This document shows positions 1 to 9,054 of a DNA stretch of 64,000 bases, piece after piece. This stretch comes from Aliivibrio salmonicida LFI1238. Its GTDB lineage: Bacteria; Pseudomonadota; Gammaproteobacteria; Enterobacterales; Vibrionaceae. The stretch covers positions 310,001 through 374,000 of the forward strand of contig NC_011313.1 of assembly GCF_000196495.1 (NCBI RefSeq), read 5' to 3'. The notes below the pieces were generated by a model. That model made no database searches and had not been told where the DNA came from. It was given only the letters and a program-made list of their open reading frames with translations. Position 1 is the first letter of the stretch. Every line of letters begins with the position of its first letter. The translations under genes were made by a program, and so were the position numbers.

Positions 1-2
1 AT

Positions 3-1625
3 GACTTTGATTATAAAGTTGCACAATCTGTTTCTGGAGGAAGTGACAATGTATCCGCTCGTGTTTCTGCTGTTTATACCGAAACTCAAGGTTATTTTGA
101 TGCAGATGGCGACATTATTACGCCTGATATATCCCAAGGTTCTCTGCAATATAACAAAACTATCGATTTGCAAAGTACGGTTGGTGTAACGATATCAGAC
201 ACCAAGAACATTAACTTCTTAGCGCAATACTATGACAGCCAACAAGACTCTCCTTATGGTTTATATATTGTGAATGGTGATTTTGTTGATGTAAGAAAAG
301 GGTTTGAATCTGATCGTCAGCACGGTACAGAACGGATCATGTTAAGTGCGGCTTATAATGATTCTGCGTTTTTGGGTCAGCAACTAATGGTAGAAGCGTC
401 GTATCGTAAAGAAGATCAAACTTATACCCCGTATTACCAAGGTGCATCACAACAAACGACGGACGTATTCTCGTTAAAAACCGCTCTAGCCAAGTCGTTT
501 GGTAAAGTGAACTTGGTTTATGGTGTAGATGCTTATATGGATAAGTTTGACAGTAATCAGGCCTTATTTGATCCAACAATCGCAAATAATTCGGGTAACT
601 TAGTGAATAAAACGTACGCTGAAGTTGGTCGTTACCCCGGGGTTGAGGTTGGTTCTGTTGCTGGTTTTATTCAAGCGGATTTCAATATCACAGACGATTG
701 GTCTATTGAGGGGGGTTACCGCTATCAACACATGAATAATAAAGTCGATGATTTTGTTGATTATAAAATTCAAAAGAAAATTGCAGCAGGTAAAGGATCA
801 TCGGCTGATGCGGTTCCGGGTGGAGAAACCAGTTATTCTGTGGGTTTATTTAATCTTGGTACCATTTATAAACTGACTTCTGATTCACAAGTATGGGCGA
901 ATTTCTCTCAAGGCTTCGATCTTGCTGATCCGGCAAAGTATTACGGTCAAGGCAGTTATGGCGCCGCAGATGCGAATGGGCATTATGCGCTTCAAGACAG
1001 TATTAACGTATCTGATTCTAAGATGTCAGGGATAAAAACCAACAGCTATGAAATTGGATTTAGAACTGAGCAAGATGCGTTGAGTTTCCAAACTGCCGCG
1101 TATTATTCTCAATCGGACAAGTCGGTTAAATACAATAAAAATACGTTATTAATTGAAGATGTCGATAATAAGAAACGCGTATACGGGGCAGAAGCGTTGG
1201 TGTCTTATTGGGTAATGGATAATCTTCAAGTGGGTGCGTCAGGTCATTATGTTATTTCTGAATTACAAACAGATGGTAAGTGGGATGATTTGAGCGCAGG
1301 TGAGGCAAGTACATCAAAAGCCAATTCGTGGATTGGTTGGTATGAATCAGATCTTGCTCTTAAAGTACAAAGCCAAACGATGTTTGATTATGAAGATGCA
1401 AAAGACAATAAATTGTCTGGCTACACGGTATTAGATTTAGTCGGCAGTTATGAGTTACCCGTGGGTAGTCTTGGATTTGGTATTCAAAACTTACTAAATA
1501 ATGACTATACAACGGCATGGGGACAACGTGCTCAAATTTTATATTCTAGTCACTACGATGCAGCGGCTTATGATTATAAAGGCAGAGGACGTACTTATAC
1601 GCTGAATTACCAAGTTAAATATTAA
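3..1625 (+). CDS. TonB-dependent siderophore receptor, C-terminal part (IutA-like)
   Basis: This is an outer-membrane ferric-siderophore receptor. The reading frame is open from the window edge, so the signal peptide, TonB box and plug are missing and most of the 22-strand barrel remains. Alternating aromatic/polar strands run throughout (for example WANFSQGFDLADP and GFGIQNLLNNDYTTAWGQRA). The end, YDYKGRGRTYTLNYQVKY, is the terminal strand with a final aromatic residue and resembles the end of ferric-aerobactin receptor IutA. The substrate is inferred only from that resemblance; a hydroxamate siderophore is most likely. A hairpin terminator follows directly, so the gene ends its transcription unit. 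Confidence 0.85.
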   Translation, partial: DFDYKVAQSVSGGSDNVSARVSAVYTETQGYFDADGDIITPDISQGSLQYNKTIDLQSTVGVTISDTKNINFLAQYYDSQQDSPYGLYIVNGDFVDVRKGFESDRQHGTERIMLSAAYNDSAFLGQQLMVEASYRKEDQTYTPYYQGASQQTTDVFSLKTALAKSFGKVNLVYGVDAYMDKFDSNQALFDPTIANNSGNLVNKTYAEVGRYPGVEVGSVAGFIQADFNITDDWSIEGGYRYQHMNNKVDDFVDYKIQKKIAAGKGSSADAVPGGETSYSVGLFNLGTIYKLTSDSQVWANFSQGFDLADPAKYYGQGSYGAADANGHYALQDSINVSDSKMSGIKTNSYEIGFRTEQDALSFQTAAYYSQSDKSVKYNKNTLLIEDVDNKKRVYGAEALVSYWVMDNLQVGASGHYVISELQTDGKWDDLSAGEASTSKANSWIGWYESDLALKVQSQTMFDYEDAKDNKLSGYTVLDLVGSYELPVGSLGFGIQNLLNNDYTTAWGQRAQILYSSHYDAAAYDYKGRGRTYTLNYQVKY

Positions 1626-1657
1626 TATTTAACGGTTATTAACGTTATACAAATATC

Positions 1658-1694
1658 AATAAGACTATTTCGGTGAAGTAGTCTTATTTTTTAT
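1658..1694 (+). terminator. Rho-independent terminator after the siderophore receptor
   Basis: The arms AATAAGACTA (1658-1667) and TAGTCTTATT (1679-1688) pair perfectly over 10 bp, with an 11-nt loop and a T-run. Confidence 0.8.
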
Positions 1695-1817
1695 TTAATA
1701 ACTGCCTAGTGCATCCATACATTTATGTTAATAATTAGGTATGATTGAAAATAACCATTTTTATTTATAAAACATAGATATATTTAGAAAATTATCAATT
1801 AAAAAGGGAAGAAAATA

Positions 1818-2741
1818 ATGGCATATGACACGTTAATAACCATTGGTGTACTGGTTTTTGTAGTTCTGGTATTAATCGCACTTGGTGTAAAAACCGTACC
1901 TCAAGGCCACAATTGGACAGTAGAGCGATTTGGTCGATACACGCAAACATTACAACCGGGCCTAAATTTAATCATCCCATTTATTGATAACGTTGGGCAA
2001 CGAATCAATATGATGGAGCAAGTTCTTGATATTCCAGCTCAAGAAGTGATCTCAAAAGACAATGCAAACGTTACTATTGATGCGGTGTGTTTTGTTCAAG
2101 TCGTCGATGCAGCAAAAGCGGCTTATGAAGTGAGCGATTTGCAACACGCAATTCGTAATCTAACATTAACCAATATGCGTACTGTTCTAGGTTCGATGGA
2201 ATTAGATGAAATGCTAAGCCAACGAGACATGATTAACGTGAAACTATTAGCCATTGTTGATGCAGCAACAAACCCTTGGGGTGTCAAAGTTACTCGTATC
2301 GAAATTAAAGATGTTCAGCCACCAGCGGATCTTACGGCGGCAATGAATGCACAAATGAAGGCCGAGCGTCATAAGCGTGCCGATGTACTAGAAGCTGAAG
2401 GTAAACGTCAAGCCGAGATTTTAAAAGCAGAAGGACACAAGCAAGGTGAGATCTTAAAAGCCGAAGGTGACAAACAAGCCGCTATTCTACAAGCCGAAGC
2501 GCGTGAGCGTGCAGCAGAAGCCGAAGCTAATGCAACAAGAATGGTATCAGAGGCAATTTCTCAAGGTGATATGCAAGCTGTGAATTACTTCATTGCTCAA
2601 GGATACACCGAGGCGCTAAAATCAATAGGGCAAGCTGAGAACAGTAAGATCATTATGCTGCCTTTAGAGGCGTCAGGTTTAATGGGCTCAATTGCGGGTA
2701 TTGCTGAGATGTTTAAAGTGGACAAAGAGGGTCCTAAATAG
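1818..2741 (+). CDS. qmcA: SPFH/stomatin-family membrane protein QmcA
   Basis: This is an inner-membrane protein of the stomatin/prohibitin (SPFH) superfamily, 307 aa. An N-terminal membrane segment (about residues 5-23) is followed by the SPFH domain with the typical VPQGHNWTVERFGRY and PGLNLIIPFID motifs. A charged coiled coil (about 175-245) contains three imperfect 11-residue repeats of the form xKQxEILKAEG. In the family these proteins oligomerise and scaffold membrane microdomains together with an NfeD partner, which is the next gene here, 6 bp downstream. The upstream AAAAGGGAAG ribosome-binding site supports the start. Confidence 0.93.
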   Translation: MAYDTLITIGVLVFVVLVLIALGVKTVPQGHNWTVERFGRYTQTLQPGLNLIIPFIDNVGQRINMMEQVLDIPAQEVISKDNANVTIDAVCFVQVVDAAKAAYEVSDLQHAIRNLTLTNMRTVLGSMELDEMLSQRDMINVKLLAIVDAATNPWGVKVTRIEIKDVQPPADLTAAMNAQMKAERHKRADVLEAEGKRQAEILKAEGHKQGEILKAEGDKQAAILQAEARERAAEAEANATRMVSEAISQGDMQAVNYFIAQGYTEALKSIGQAENSKIIMLPLEASGLMGSIAGIAEMFKVDKEGPK

Positions 2742-2747
2742 GAGTTC

Positions 2748-3203
2748 ATGATGGAATTTTTTGAACAAATGAATCATTGGCATTGGTTAACGTTAGGGTT
2801 ATTACTGCTTGCTGGTGAGTTGCTAGGAACGGCGGGTTACTTTCTTTGGATTGGTTTATCTGCGGTAACGGTTGGTATTTTATATTCATTTATTCCAATG
2901 AGTTGGCAGTTACAATGGGTTAGTTTTTCTGTTTTTTCACTGTTTTCAACGTGGTTATGGTGGCGTTATCAACATAAAAAAGACATTAAATCGGACTCTA
3001 CGCGGCAGTTGAATCAAAAAGACAAACAATTATTGGGACAAATAACACGTTTAGATGACGATGTGCTTGCCGGGAATTGTCGAATTAAGCTAGGCGATAC
3101 GACATGGTCGGCAAAAAGTTTTGAAAATATTTCAAAGGGAACCATGGTTTGTGTCGTGTCTGTTGACGGTATTATTTTGACGATTGAACCCGTTAAAGAC
3201 TGA
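2748..3203 (+). CDS. NfeD-family membrane protein (YbbJ-like)
   Basis: This is a 151-aa NfeD-type partner of QmcA. Two or three membrane helices (about residues 14-75) precede a C-terminal soluble beta-rich OB-fold domain (GQITRLDDDVLAGNCRIKLGDTTW). Short NfeD proteins pair with SPFH proteins in most bacteria and are thought to stabilise them. GGAG at 2741-2744 places the ribosome before ATG 2748; ATG 2751 is equally possible. The gene is followed by a strong terminator, so qmcA and this gene form a two-gene operon. Confidence 0.88.
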   Translation: MMEFFEQMNHWHWLTLGLLLLAGELLGTAGYFLWIGLSAVTVGILYSFIPMSWQLQWVSFSVFSLFSTWLWWRYQHKKDIKSDSTRQLNQKDKQLLGQITRLDDDVLAGNCRIKLGDTTWSAKSFENISKGTMVCVVSVDGIILTIEPVKD

Positions 3204-3222
3204 TTTAACAATGTTATAAATT

Positions 3223-3271
3223 AAGTGGCTATTGAATTGCGATAATAAGTAATTCAATAGCCACTTTTTTT
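3223..3271 (+). terminator. Strong Rho-independent terminator after qmcA-nfeD
   Basis: The 16-bp arms at 3223-3238 and 3251-3266 are perfectly complementary, with a 12-nt loop and a run of Ts. Confidence 0.9.
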
Positions 3272-3478
3272 ACGCTTTAAATGTAAGTAATGAAATGTAC
3301 TGCCATTTACCTCACATTCTATCGTAATTATTAACATTTTAAGTGGTGTTAAAATATATGACTTTTGGTCATTTTTATTTTATCGCGATCCTGCCGATAA
3401 ACATAATTACAAGAAACATTAATTCGGCGTACGCACTCATGGATGAGTTATTAACATTATTTAAGGTTGTAAAACATC

Positions 3479-5104
3479 ATGAGTTACAAAAATTTAGCAG
3501 TAAGAACCAAAATTGCCGTTGTATTTTCAGCAATTGGTTTAGTGATGATAGCGTTTGCTATTTTCTTGTTACAAGAATTGTAAAACGTAGAAGATACGGT
3601 AGTAAATTTTACGGACTCTACGGTACCAAGTTTACTTTCGGTTGAAGATATTAATTTTGAAATGAACACGCTACGTCGAAATCAATACGCAGCACTAACC
3701 TACCCTAAAAATCTACTTCCGGGACTGATTACTTCTCTAAAAGAACAAGAGAGAAATGTTGAGAAATTAATTGCGGCGTATGGCGCAACGGTTGTTAGCG
3801 ATGGTGAACAAAGAGTTTTTGACCGCGTGAACAACAGCTGGAAAGCTTATATGGCTCCACTTGAACCTTTCCTTGCCCAAGTCAGTGCAGATAACAGAGC
3901 GGAAGCACAGAAGAGCTTACTAGGTTCATTCAAAGAGTTTCAAGATGTTGGTGTTGCAATGGACGGATTATTGAAATTAAACTTAACGTTTGTTACAGAT
4001 AACCGCGTATCTATGATGGGAAGTATTGCGAATGTATCTACAATTACAAAAGTCTCTTTCTCTGCACTAATCGCCTTCATGATTTTTATTACGTTCTTCT
4101 TGGCTCGTCAAATCTGTCGTCCATTGAACCTTGTTGTAGAGCAATCAAAAGCAATTGCTTCTGGTGATTTAACATTCCAACTTCAACGTGATGAAATTGG
4201 AAATGATGAACTGGGTGCATTAGCCGATACGAATATTGAAATGCAAAACCAGTTACGCATACTTATTGAAGACACTATTTCTGCGGTAACTCAGCTTTCT
4301 GCAGCAGTAGAAGAAATGAGTGCGATTTCAGAGCAATCGTCTCGTGGCATGCAACAACAACAATCTGATATTACAACGGTAGCGGCTGCTATGGAGCAGA
4401 TGAAAGCGACGGTTGCAGAAGTGGCAAATAACACAGAAACGGCGTCTACATCAGCATTAGAAGCATCGGAAGAAGCAAAACAAGGTAACCAAGACGTTCA
4501 ATCAAATATCGAGCAGATTCAAATTGTATCTCGTGATATTGAACAAGCCGGTGAATTGGTTGAAGAGTTAGAGCGTGAATCAAACAACATCAGTGTTGTG
4601 GTTGAAGTGATCCGTGGAATTGCCGATCAAACGAACCTATTGGCATTAAACGCCGCAATTGAAGCCGCGCGTGCGGGTGAACAAGGGCGTGGTTTTGCTG
4701 TTGTTGCAGATGAAGTTCGTTCTCTTGCAGGTCGTACTCAAGCATCAACCAGTGAAATTGTCGATATCATTGAGAAGCTACAAGCAAGTGCTGCTCACGC
4801 GAAGATCGCAACGGATCAAAGCTGTTCTAAAATTCGTATCTGTGTAGAGCAAAGTGTTCAAACGGGTCAATCAATTCAAATGATTGAAGAAACCATGATG
4901 AAAGTTGCTGATACGGGTATTCAAATTGCAAGTGCATGTAGTGAACAAGATTCGGTAACCGAAGAGCTTGGTCGTAACATTCAAAGCATGAGTTTGTCTG
5001 CAAGTGAAGTGGCACTAGGTGCTGACCAAACCGCGCAATCAAGTGTTGAATTAGCGCAATTGGCGTCAACACTTCAACAATCATTGTCTCGTTTTAAAGT
5101 ATAA
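3479..5104 (+). pseudogene. Methyl-accepting chemotaxis protein gene interrupted by an in-frame stop
   Basis: The frame from ATG 3479 reads MSYKNLAVRTKIAVVFSAIG and continues through a membrane helix, as a chemoreceptor should. TAA at 3581-3583 stops it after 34 codons. The same frame then continues without a break to 5104 (542 codons in all, the normal length). The remainder holds a periplasmic four-helix sensor region, a second membrane helix (SALIAFMIFITFFLA), a HAMP domain and the signalling domain with the conserved hairpin tip (GIADQTNLLALNAAIEAARA). The stop is one substitution away from CAA. Restart at ATG 3662 would lack the first membrane anchor, so function is doubtful. No adjacent chemotaxis genes are seen. 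Confidence 0.85.
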
Positions 5105-5143
5105 GTAACACACTTGCTTTAACTATTCGATATAAAAAAAGGA

Positions 5144-5155
5144 GATCATGAGATC
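5144..5155 (+). repeat. Left 12-bp target-site duplication of the IS
   Basis: GATCATGAGATC, identical to 6568-6579 on the other side of the element. Confidence 0.9.
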
Positions 5156-5181
5156 TAATGCCGATCATTTAAGGTAAATAT

Positions 5182-5203
5182 GATCGGTTGACCGATCCTT
5201 TTT
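5182..5203 (+). terminator. Hairpin terminator inside the left end of the IS
   Basis: GATCGG, TTGA, CCGATC followed by CTTTTT. It lies between the left inverted repeat and the transposase gene, where it would stop transcripts entering from outside. Confidence 0.6.
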
Positions 5204-5210
5204 AGATGTC

Positions 5211-5246
5211 AAAATCCAAGTGTATTTTATGCACTTGGATTTTTTT
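5211..5246 (+). terminator. Second hairpin directly upstream of the transposase start
   Basis: AAAATCCAAGTG (5211-5222) pairs perfectly with CACTTGGATTTT (5232-5243), followed by more Ts, ending 3 nt before the likely ATG. It could end read-through transcription and would also fold over the translation start if transcribed from outside. Confidence 0.6.
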
Positions 5247-6554
5247 ATGGATGTTTCTCAAGCTCTAAACATAATCAATGACTGGAAACCTAGCAACGTA
5301 GAGACTCTCGCTGATTTACTTCCAATCCATCTGATTGATGAGGCTTATTCTCTCACTGATACGGTGACGATGAGGAAGCGAAAGCTTACTCTTGAATCAA
5401 TGGTATGGTTACTTGTTGGTATGGCTATCTATAACAATAAATCCATGAAGGATTTAGTTAATCAGCTTGATATTGTAGACCGTACAGGTAAAGCTTTTGT
5501 CGCTCCTAGTGCCCTTACTCAGCGCCGAAAAAATCTAGGTGAAGCAGCAATGAAAGCAGTCTTTGAGCGAATGACAAGTTCCTGGCTTAAGAGTGCTAAT
5601 CTTCCTAAATGGAATGGACTAACTCTCTTAGGCGTTGATGGTGTTGTATGGAGAGCACCTGATAACCAGAAAAATGAAGAGGCTTTTTCTCGCCAAAAAG
5701 GAACTCAATATCCACAGGTAAGAATGGTTTGCCAAATGGAGCTAAGCAGTCATCTTATTACAGCGAGCGCTTTCGATAATTACAATACAAATGAAATGAT
5801 ATTGGCAGAGAAGTTAATAGATAGTACACCTGACCATAGCGTAACTATGTTCGATAAGGGGTTCTATTCATTAGGATTACTACATAAATGGCAGATGACA
5901 GGCTCAGAGCGTCACTGGCTTATTCCCCTTAAAAAAAATACTCAATATGAAATAATTCGATCGCTAGGTCGTAATGACAAACTTGTTATTCTTCGGAGTA
6001 ACCCAAGAGCAAGAAAACTGTTTTCTAATTTACCTGAAACGATGACTGCTCGTCTCGTGACTCGAAAAATTAAAGGAAAAGATTATCAAGTTCTGACGTC
6101 AATGATTGACCCATTACGTTACCCATTGAAAGATATAGTCGGTCTTTATGAGCATCGTTGGGAAATAGAATTGGGTTACCGAGAGCAGAAACAATACATG
6201 TTAGGAAATCGCTTAACACTACGAAGCCGTCTGCCTGAATTAGTGAAACAAGAACTATGGGGTATCTTGTTGACTTATAATTTAATTCGCTACCAAATGG
6301 TAGAGCTTTGCTTTAATTTAAAAGGAAATTATCTCCCTTATCAATTGAGTTTTAATGGGACACTTGCTCATGTATCTGCATTATTAGTTGGTTTACCATA
6401 CTCAACGCCAGGAGCGATCCCTCGACAATTAAAAGGCTTCCACCAGATGGCTGAAAGCTTAATACTTGATAGGCGAAGGGAAAGAACATTCCCTCGAATG
6501 GTAAAACCAAGACCTCAACGATATGCCAGAAACAAGAATGCCATTCACCCTTAA
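5247..6554 (+). CDS. IS4-family transposase
   Basis: This is a DDE transposase of 435 aa. The catalytic acids are visible as D in LLGVDGVVW, D in VTMFDKGFYS, and E in the family signature Y-x2-R-x3-E-x6-K (YEHRWEIELGYREQK). A GTG at 5220 would extend the protein by nine residues through the hairpin; ATG 5247 (MDVSQALNII) is preferred because it begins the conserved N-terminus. No ribosome-binding site precedes either start, consistent with tight translational control of transposition. The frame is intact with no damaged motif. Confidence 0.92.
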   Translation: MDVSQALNIINDWKPSNVETLADLLPIHLIDEAYSLTDTVTMRKRKLTLESMVWLLVGMAIYNNKSMKDLVNQLDIVDRTGKAFVAPSALTQRRKNLGEAAMKAVFERMTSSWLKSANLPKWNGLTLLGVDGVVWRAPDNQKNEEAFSRQKGTQYPQVRMVCQMELSSHLITASAFDNYNTNEMILAEKLIDSTPDHSVTMFDKGFYSLGLLHKWQMTGSERHWLIPLKKNTQYEIIRSLGRNDKLVILRSNPRARKLFSNLPETMTARLVTRKIKGKDYQVLTSMIDPLRYPLKDIVGLYEHRWEIELGYREQKQYMLGNRLTLRSRLPELVKQELWGILLTYNLIRYQMVELCFNLKGNYLPYQLSFNGTLAHVSALLVGLPYSTPGAIPRQLKGFHQMAESLILDRRRERTFPRMVKPRPQRYARNKNAIHP

Positions 6555-6567
6555 GTGAACGGCATTA

Positions 6568-6579
6568 GATCATGAGATC
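6568..6579 (+). repeat. Right 12-bp target-site duplication of the IS
   Basis: GATCATGAGATC, identical to 5144-5155. Confidence 0.9.
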
Positions 6580-6628
6580 TCCTTTTTATTGTTTGTCTCT
6601 TAGTGAACATCAGAGATAGGACGTAAAG

Positions 6629-7507
6629 TTATACTCTTTCTTTAATCGCTTTGATTAATACAGAGGTATCCATTCGGCCTAACCCTTGCTCTTGTAACCC
6701 TTGGTATTCTTTATCTACTTCTTCTGTTAGTGGGAGTGAAATACCGTGTGTCTTTGCTTCATCTAAGCAAATGCCTAAATCTTTTCTCATCCAATCAATC
6801 GCAAAACCAAAATCGAATTTATCTTGTGCCATTGTGCTTGCGCGATTTTCCATCTGCCATGAACCTGCCGCGCCGTGTTTCAGAGTATCAACCACTAAAT
6901 CGATATCTAAATTGGCTTTTTCGGCAAGAATAAGGGCTTCACTTAACCCTTTCAATACGCCAGCAATACAGATTTGGTTTGCCATCTTACAACGTTGACC
7001 TTGGCCATTTTTACCCAGTAACGTCACTGATTTTGCAAAGCTTTGGATCACAGGTTTTGCGGTAGCGAAGGTATGTTCATCTCCCCCACACATTACCGTT
7101 AATGCTCCGTTTTCAGCGCCAGCTTGGCCACCAGAAACGGGAGCATCAATAAACGTATTGCCTTGTGCTTCGCAGGCTTTGGCTAATTCAACCGCTAGCG
7201 TTGCAGAGGTTGTGGTGTTATCGACTAAAATAGCGCCCAGTTTTAAGCCTGCTAATACGCCATCTTCGCCATAAATGACACTGCGAACATCGCCATCATT
7301 ACCGACACAAACAAAAACGATGTCTGAGCCTTGAGAGGCTTCTCGTGGGGTCGCTGCTGATTGTCCTTGATAGTCTTCTGCCCACTGTTTTGCTTTTGCT
7401 TCAGTGCGGTTATAAACCGTGGTTGAGAAACCTGCATTTTTTAGATGGCGAGCCATTGGGTAGCCCATTACGCCTAAGCCAATGAAGCTAACATTGATCT
7501 GTTCCAT
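6629..7507 (-). CDS. NAD(P)-dependent beta-hydroxyacid dehydrogenase (3-hydroxyisobutyrate dehydrogenase / tartronate semialdehyde reductase family)
   Basis: This is a 292-aa cytosolic oxidoreductase. The Rossmann glycine motif is at the N-terminus (FIGLGVMGYPMA). The family substrate-binding signature DAPVSGGQAGAENG is near residue 121, and the catalytic lysine region (GQRCKMANQ) is near residue 170. Members reduce or oxidise short beta-hydroxyacids such as tartronate semialdehyde, 3-hydroxyisobutyrate or succinic semialdehyde; the substrate cannot be read from sequence. It stands alone, with tesA about 50 bp downstream-side on the same strand, so co-transcription with tesA is possible. Confidence 0.9.
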   Translation of the reverse strand: MEQINVSFIGLGVMGYPMARHLKNAGFSTTVYNRTEAKAKQWAEDYQGQSAATPREASQGSDIVFVCVGNDGDVRSVIYGEDGVLAGLKLGAILVDNTTTSATLAVELAKACEAQGNTFIDAPVSGGQAGAENGALTVMCGGDEHTFATAKPVIQSFAKSVTLLGKNGQGQRCKMANQICIAGVLKGLSEALILAEKANLDIDLVVDTLKHGAAGSWQMENRASTMAQDKFDFGFAIDWMRKDLGICLDEAKTHGISLPLTEEVDKEYQGLQEQGLGRMDTSVLIKAIKERV

Positions 7508-7555
7508 TAATACTTTCTCCGTAGATTCTAAAACTGTTACTTTTTATTTTATTGC

Positions 7556-8170
7556 TTATAAGTAAGGGGATAATTCTTTTGCCATGAATTCAGCAATCCA
7601 AGGTTGAGCCTCTGGCGTTGGGTGTAAGCCGTCTTTCATTATCCACTCTGGCTTAATGATGACATGCTCTAAGAAAAAAGGAACCAAAGGAATGTCATGT
7701 TTTTCACTGATCTTAGGATAAAGTGAACCAAACGCTTGGCTATAACGTTTACCATAGTTAGGCGGTACTTGGATTTGCATTAATAACGGTTGGGCATTTG
7801 AGGCGTTAATCAGTTTAATTAATTGCTCTAGATTTGAATTAATTTTTTGTGGCGGAAAACCACGTAAGCCATCGTTTGCACCTAATTCAATTAATACGAT
7901 ATCAGGGCTATGTTGCGTTAATAACGCGGGAAGTCGATCTAATCCATTGCCCGTCGTATCGCCAGAGATACTGCCATTAATTACCGTCGTGTCTTTATTT
8001 AAAGTGGCTAATTGTGTTGGTAATAATGAAGGCCAACTTTGCTCAATCGGCATATTATAACCGGCGCTCAAGCTGTCGCCTAAAATCAATAACGTTTGGC
8101 TATAGGCGTTTTTAAAAGGCAGCAAAACGCTGGATATAAGTAAGAAAGAGAACGTAAAAAAACGGCGCAT
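7556..8170 (-). CDS. tesA: Periplasmic acyl-CoA thioesterase I / lysophospholipase L1 (TesA)
   Basis: This is an SGNH/GDSL hydrolase, 204 aa from the chosen start. A signal peptide (MRRFFTFSFLLISSVLLPF) is followed by the block I motif ILGDSLSAGYN carrying the nucleophile Ser. The oxyanion Asn is in GANDG and the catalytic Asp-His pair is in DGLHPTPEAQ at the C-terminus. The start at 8170 is preferred over more upstream codons because AAGGA lies 5-8 nt before it. It is divergent from ybbA-ybbP, the arrangement seen in Vibrionaceae and E. coli. Confidence 0.92.
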   Translation of the reverse strand: MRRFFTFSFLLISSVLLPFKNAYSQTLLILGDSLSAGYNMPIEQSWPSLLPTQLATLNKDTTVINGSISGDTTGNGLDRLPALLTQHSPDIVLIELGANDGLRGFPPQKINSNLEQLIKLINASNAQPLLMQIQVPPNYGKRYSQAFGSLYPKISEKHDIPLVPFFLEHVIIKPEWIMKDGLHPTPEAQPWIAEFMAKELSPYL

Positions 8171-8301
8171 GGTCATCCTTGAAATAATGAAGGTGGATTG
8201 AGGTAACAATGAAAAAGTTAGCGACACTTTGCAACCTTTATTTAAGCGTAAAGCAAAGAAAAAGAATTTAGTAACATTTGGTTAAAGAAGTGTAAATGAG
8301 T

Positions 8302-8330
8302 TTGCTCACGGTCGAGTGCTTAGGTATACA
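8302..8330 (+). promoter_or_regulatory. Candidate sigma-70 promoter for ybbAP
   Basis: TTGCTC (8302-8307) and TATACA (8325-8330) are 17 bp apart and lie about 50 bp before the ybbA start. Confidence 0.5.
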
Positions 8331-8379
8331 ATGCAAACATAGCATTCAAATAATAAAAATAGACTCAAAGGATATGAAT

Positions 8380-9054
8380 ATGACATCAGCAATTACTGTT
8401 AACGGCGTGAGTAAATCCGTTATTTCGAATGAGACCGAACTGACTATTTTAAATGACATTTCCTTTGATGTCCTTTCTGGCCAAAGTATTGCCATCGTGG
8501 GCACCTCAGGGGCAGGAAAATCGACATTAATGACCTTATTGGCTGGGCTTGATGTCCCAAGCTCTGGTGAAATTGAATTATTAGGCCAAAAGCTATCAAC
8601 GTTAGACGATGAAGAACGTGCGAAAATTCGCAGTGAATCCATTGGTTTTGTTTTTCAAAGTTTTTTACTTATCCCTTCGTTAACCGCCCTTGAAAATGTC
8701 ACGTTACCTGCGATTTTACGCGGTGAAGGGGAAGATATTATTAAAGCAAAACAGCTATTAGAATCTGTCGGGTTATCCGGTCGTGAAACCCATTTGCCTT
8801 CTCAGCTGTCTGGCGGTGAGCAGCAACGTGTAGCATTGGCTCGTGCGTTTATGACTCAGCCTCGTATTTTATTTGCTGATGAACCAACAGGAAACCTAGA
8901 TCAACAAACGGCTGAGAATGTCATTGAGTTGTTGTTTGATATGAACCAGAAACACGGTACAACATTAGTCCTAATCACGCATGACTCTAAACTTGCAGAA
9001 CGATGTGACCGAACATTAACGATTAATGCAGGTTGCATTAAGGAAGTGTCGTAA
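8380..9054 (+). CDS. ybbA: ABC transporter ATP-binding protein YbbA
   Basis: This is a 224-aa MacB/LolD-type ATPase. Walker A is GTSGAGKST, the Q-loop follows in FVFQSFLLIPSLTALENV, the signature motif is LSGGEQQR, Walker B is ILFADEP with the D-loop after it, and the H-loop is LITHD. AAGGAT sits 8 nt before ATG 8380; an ATG at 8374 is too close to it. It overlaps the start of the permease gene by 1 nt, so the two are translationally coupled. The family exports lipophilic substrates; this pair is neighbour to tesA in many genomes, but its substrate is unproven. Confidence 0.9.
   Translation: MTSAITVNGVSKSVISNETELTILNDISFDVLSGQSIAIVGTSGAGKSTLMTLLAGLDVPSSGEIELLGQKLSTLDDEERAKIRSESIGFVFQSFLLIPSLTALENVTLPAILRGEGEDIIKAKQLLESVGLSGRETHLPSQLSGGEQQRVALARAFMTQPRILFADEPTGNLDQQTAENVIELLFDMNQKHGTTLVLITHDSKLAERCDRTLTINAGCIKEVS

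Larger units (their letters stand above)
5156..6567 (+). mobile_element. IS4-family insertion sequence, 1412 bp
   Basis: The ends are 19-bp imperfect inverted repeats: TAATGCCGATCATTTAAGG on the left, and TAATGCCGTTCACTTAAGG read inward from the right (17 of 19 identical). The 12-bp direct repeat GATCATGAGATC (5144-5155 and 6568-6579) flanks it as target-site duplication, in the IS4-family range. The element carries one intact transposase gene and looks complete and possibly active. The perfect target duplication suggests a recent insertion. Confidence 0.93.
5135..6590. terminator. Chemoreceptor terminator split by the IS insertion
   Basis: Joining the sequence left of the IS (through 5155) to that right of it (from 6580), with one copy of the target duplication, gives AAAAAGGAGATC, ATGA, GATCTCCTTTTT. 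That is a perfect 12-bp hairpin with flanking A and T runs, an ordinary bidirectional terminator. The IS occupies it, so each half is now separated by 1.4 kb. Confidence 0.75.

Noticed and set aside
1..189. Small frame at the window start
   Set aside because: The overlapping frame from position 3 is a normal TonB-receptor barrel and continues to 1625.
3343..3645. Open frame of 100 codons on the plus strand
   Set aside because: It overlaps the real chemoreceptor N-terminus in another frame, has no ribosome-binding site and no protein-like composition.
4827..5084. Open frame antisense to the chemoreceptor
   Set aside because: Shadow of the signalling domain; no ribosome-binding site.
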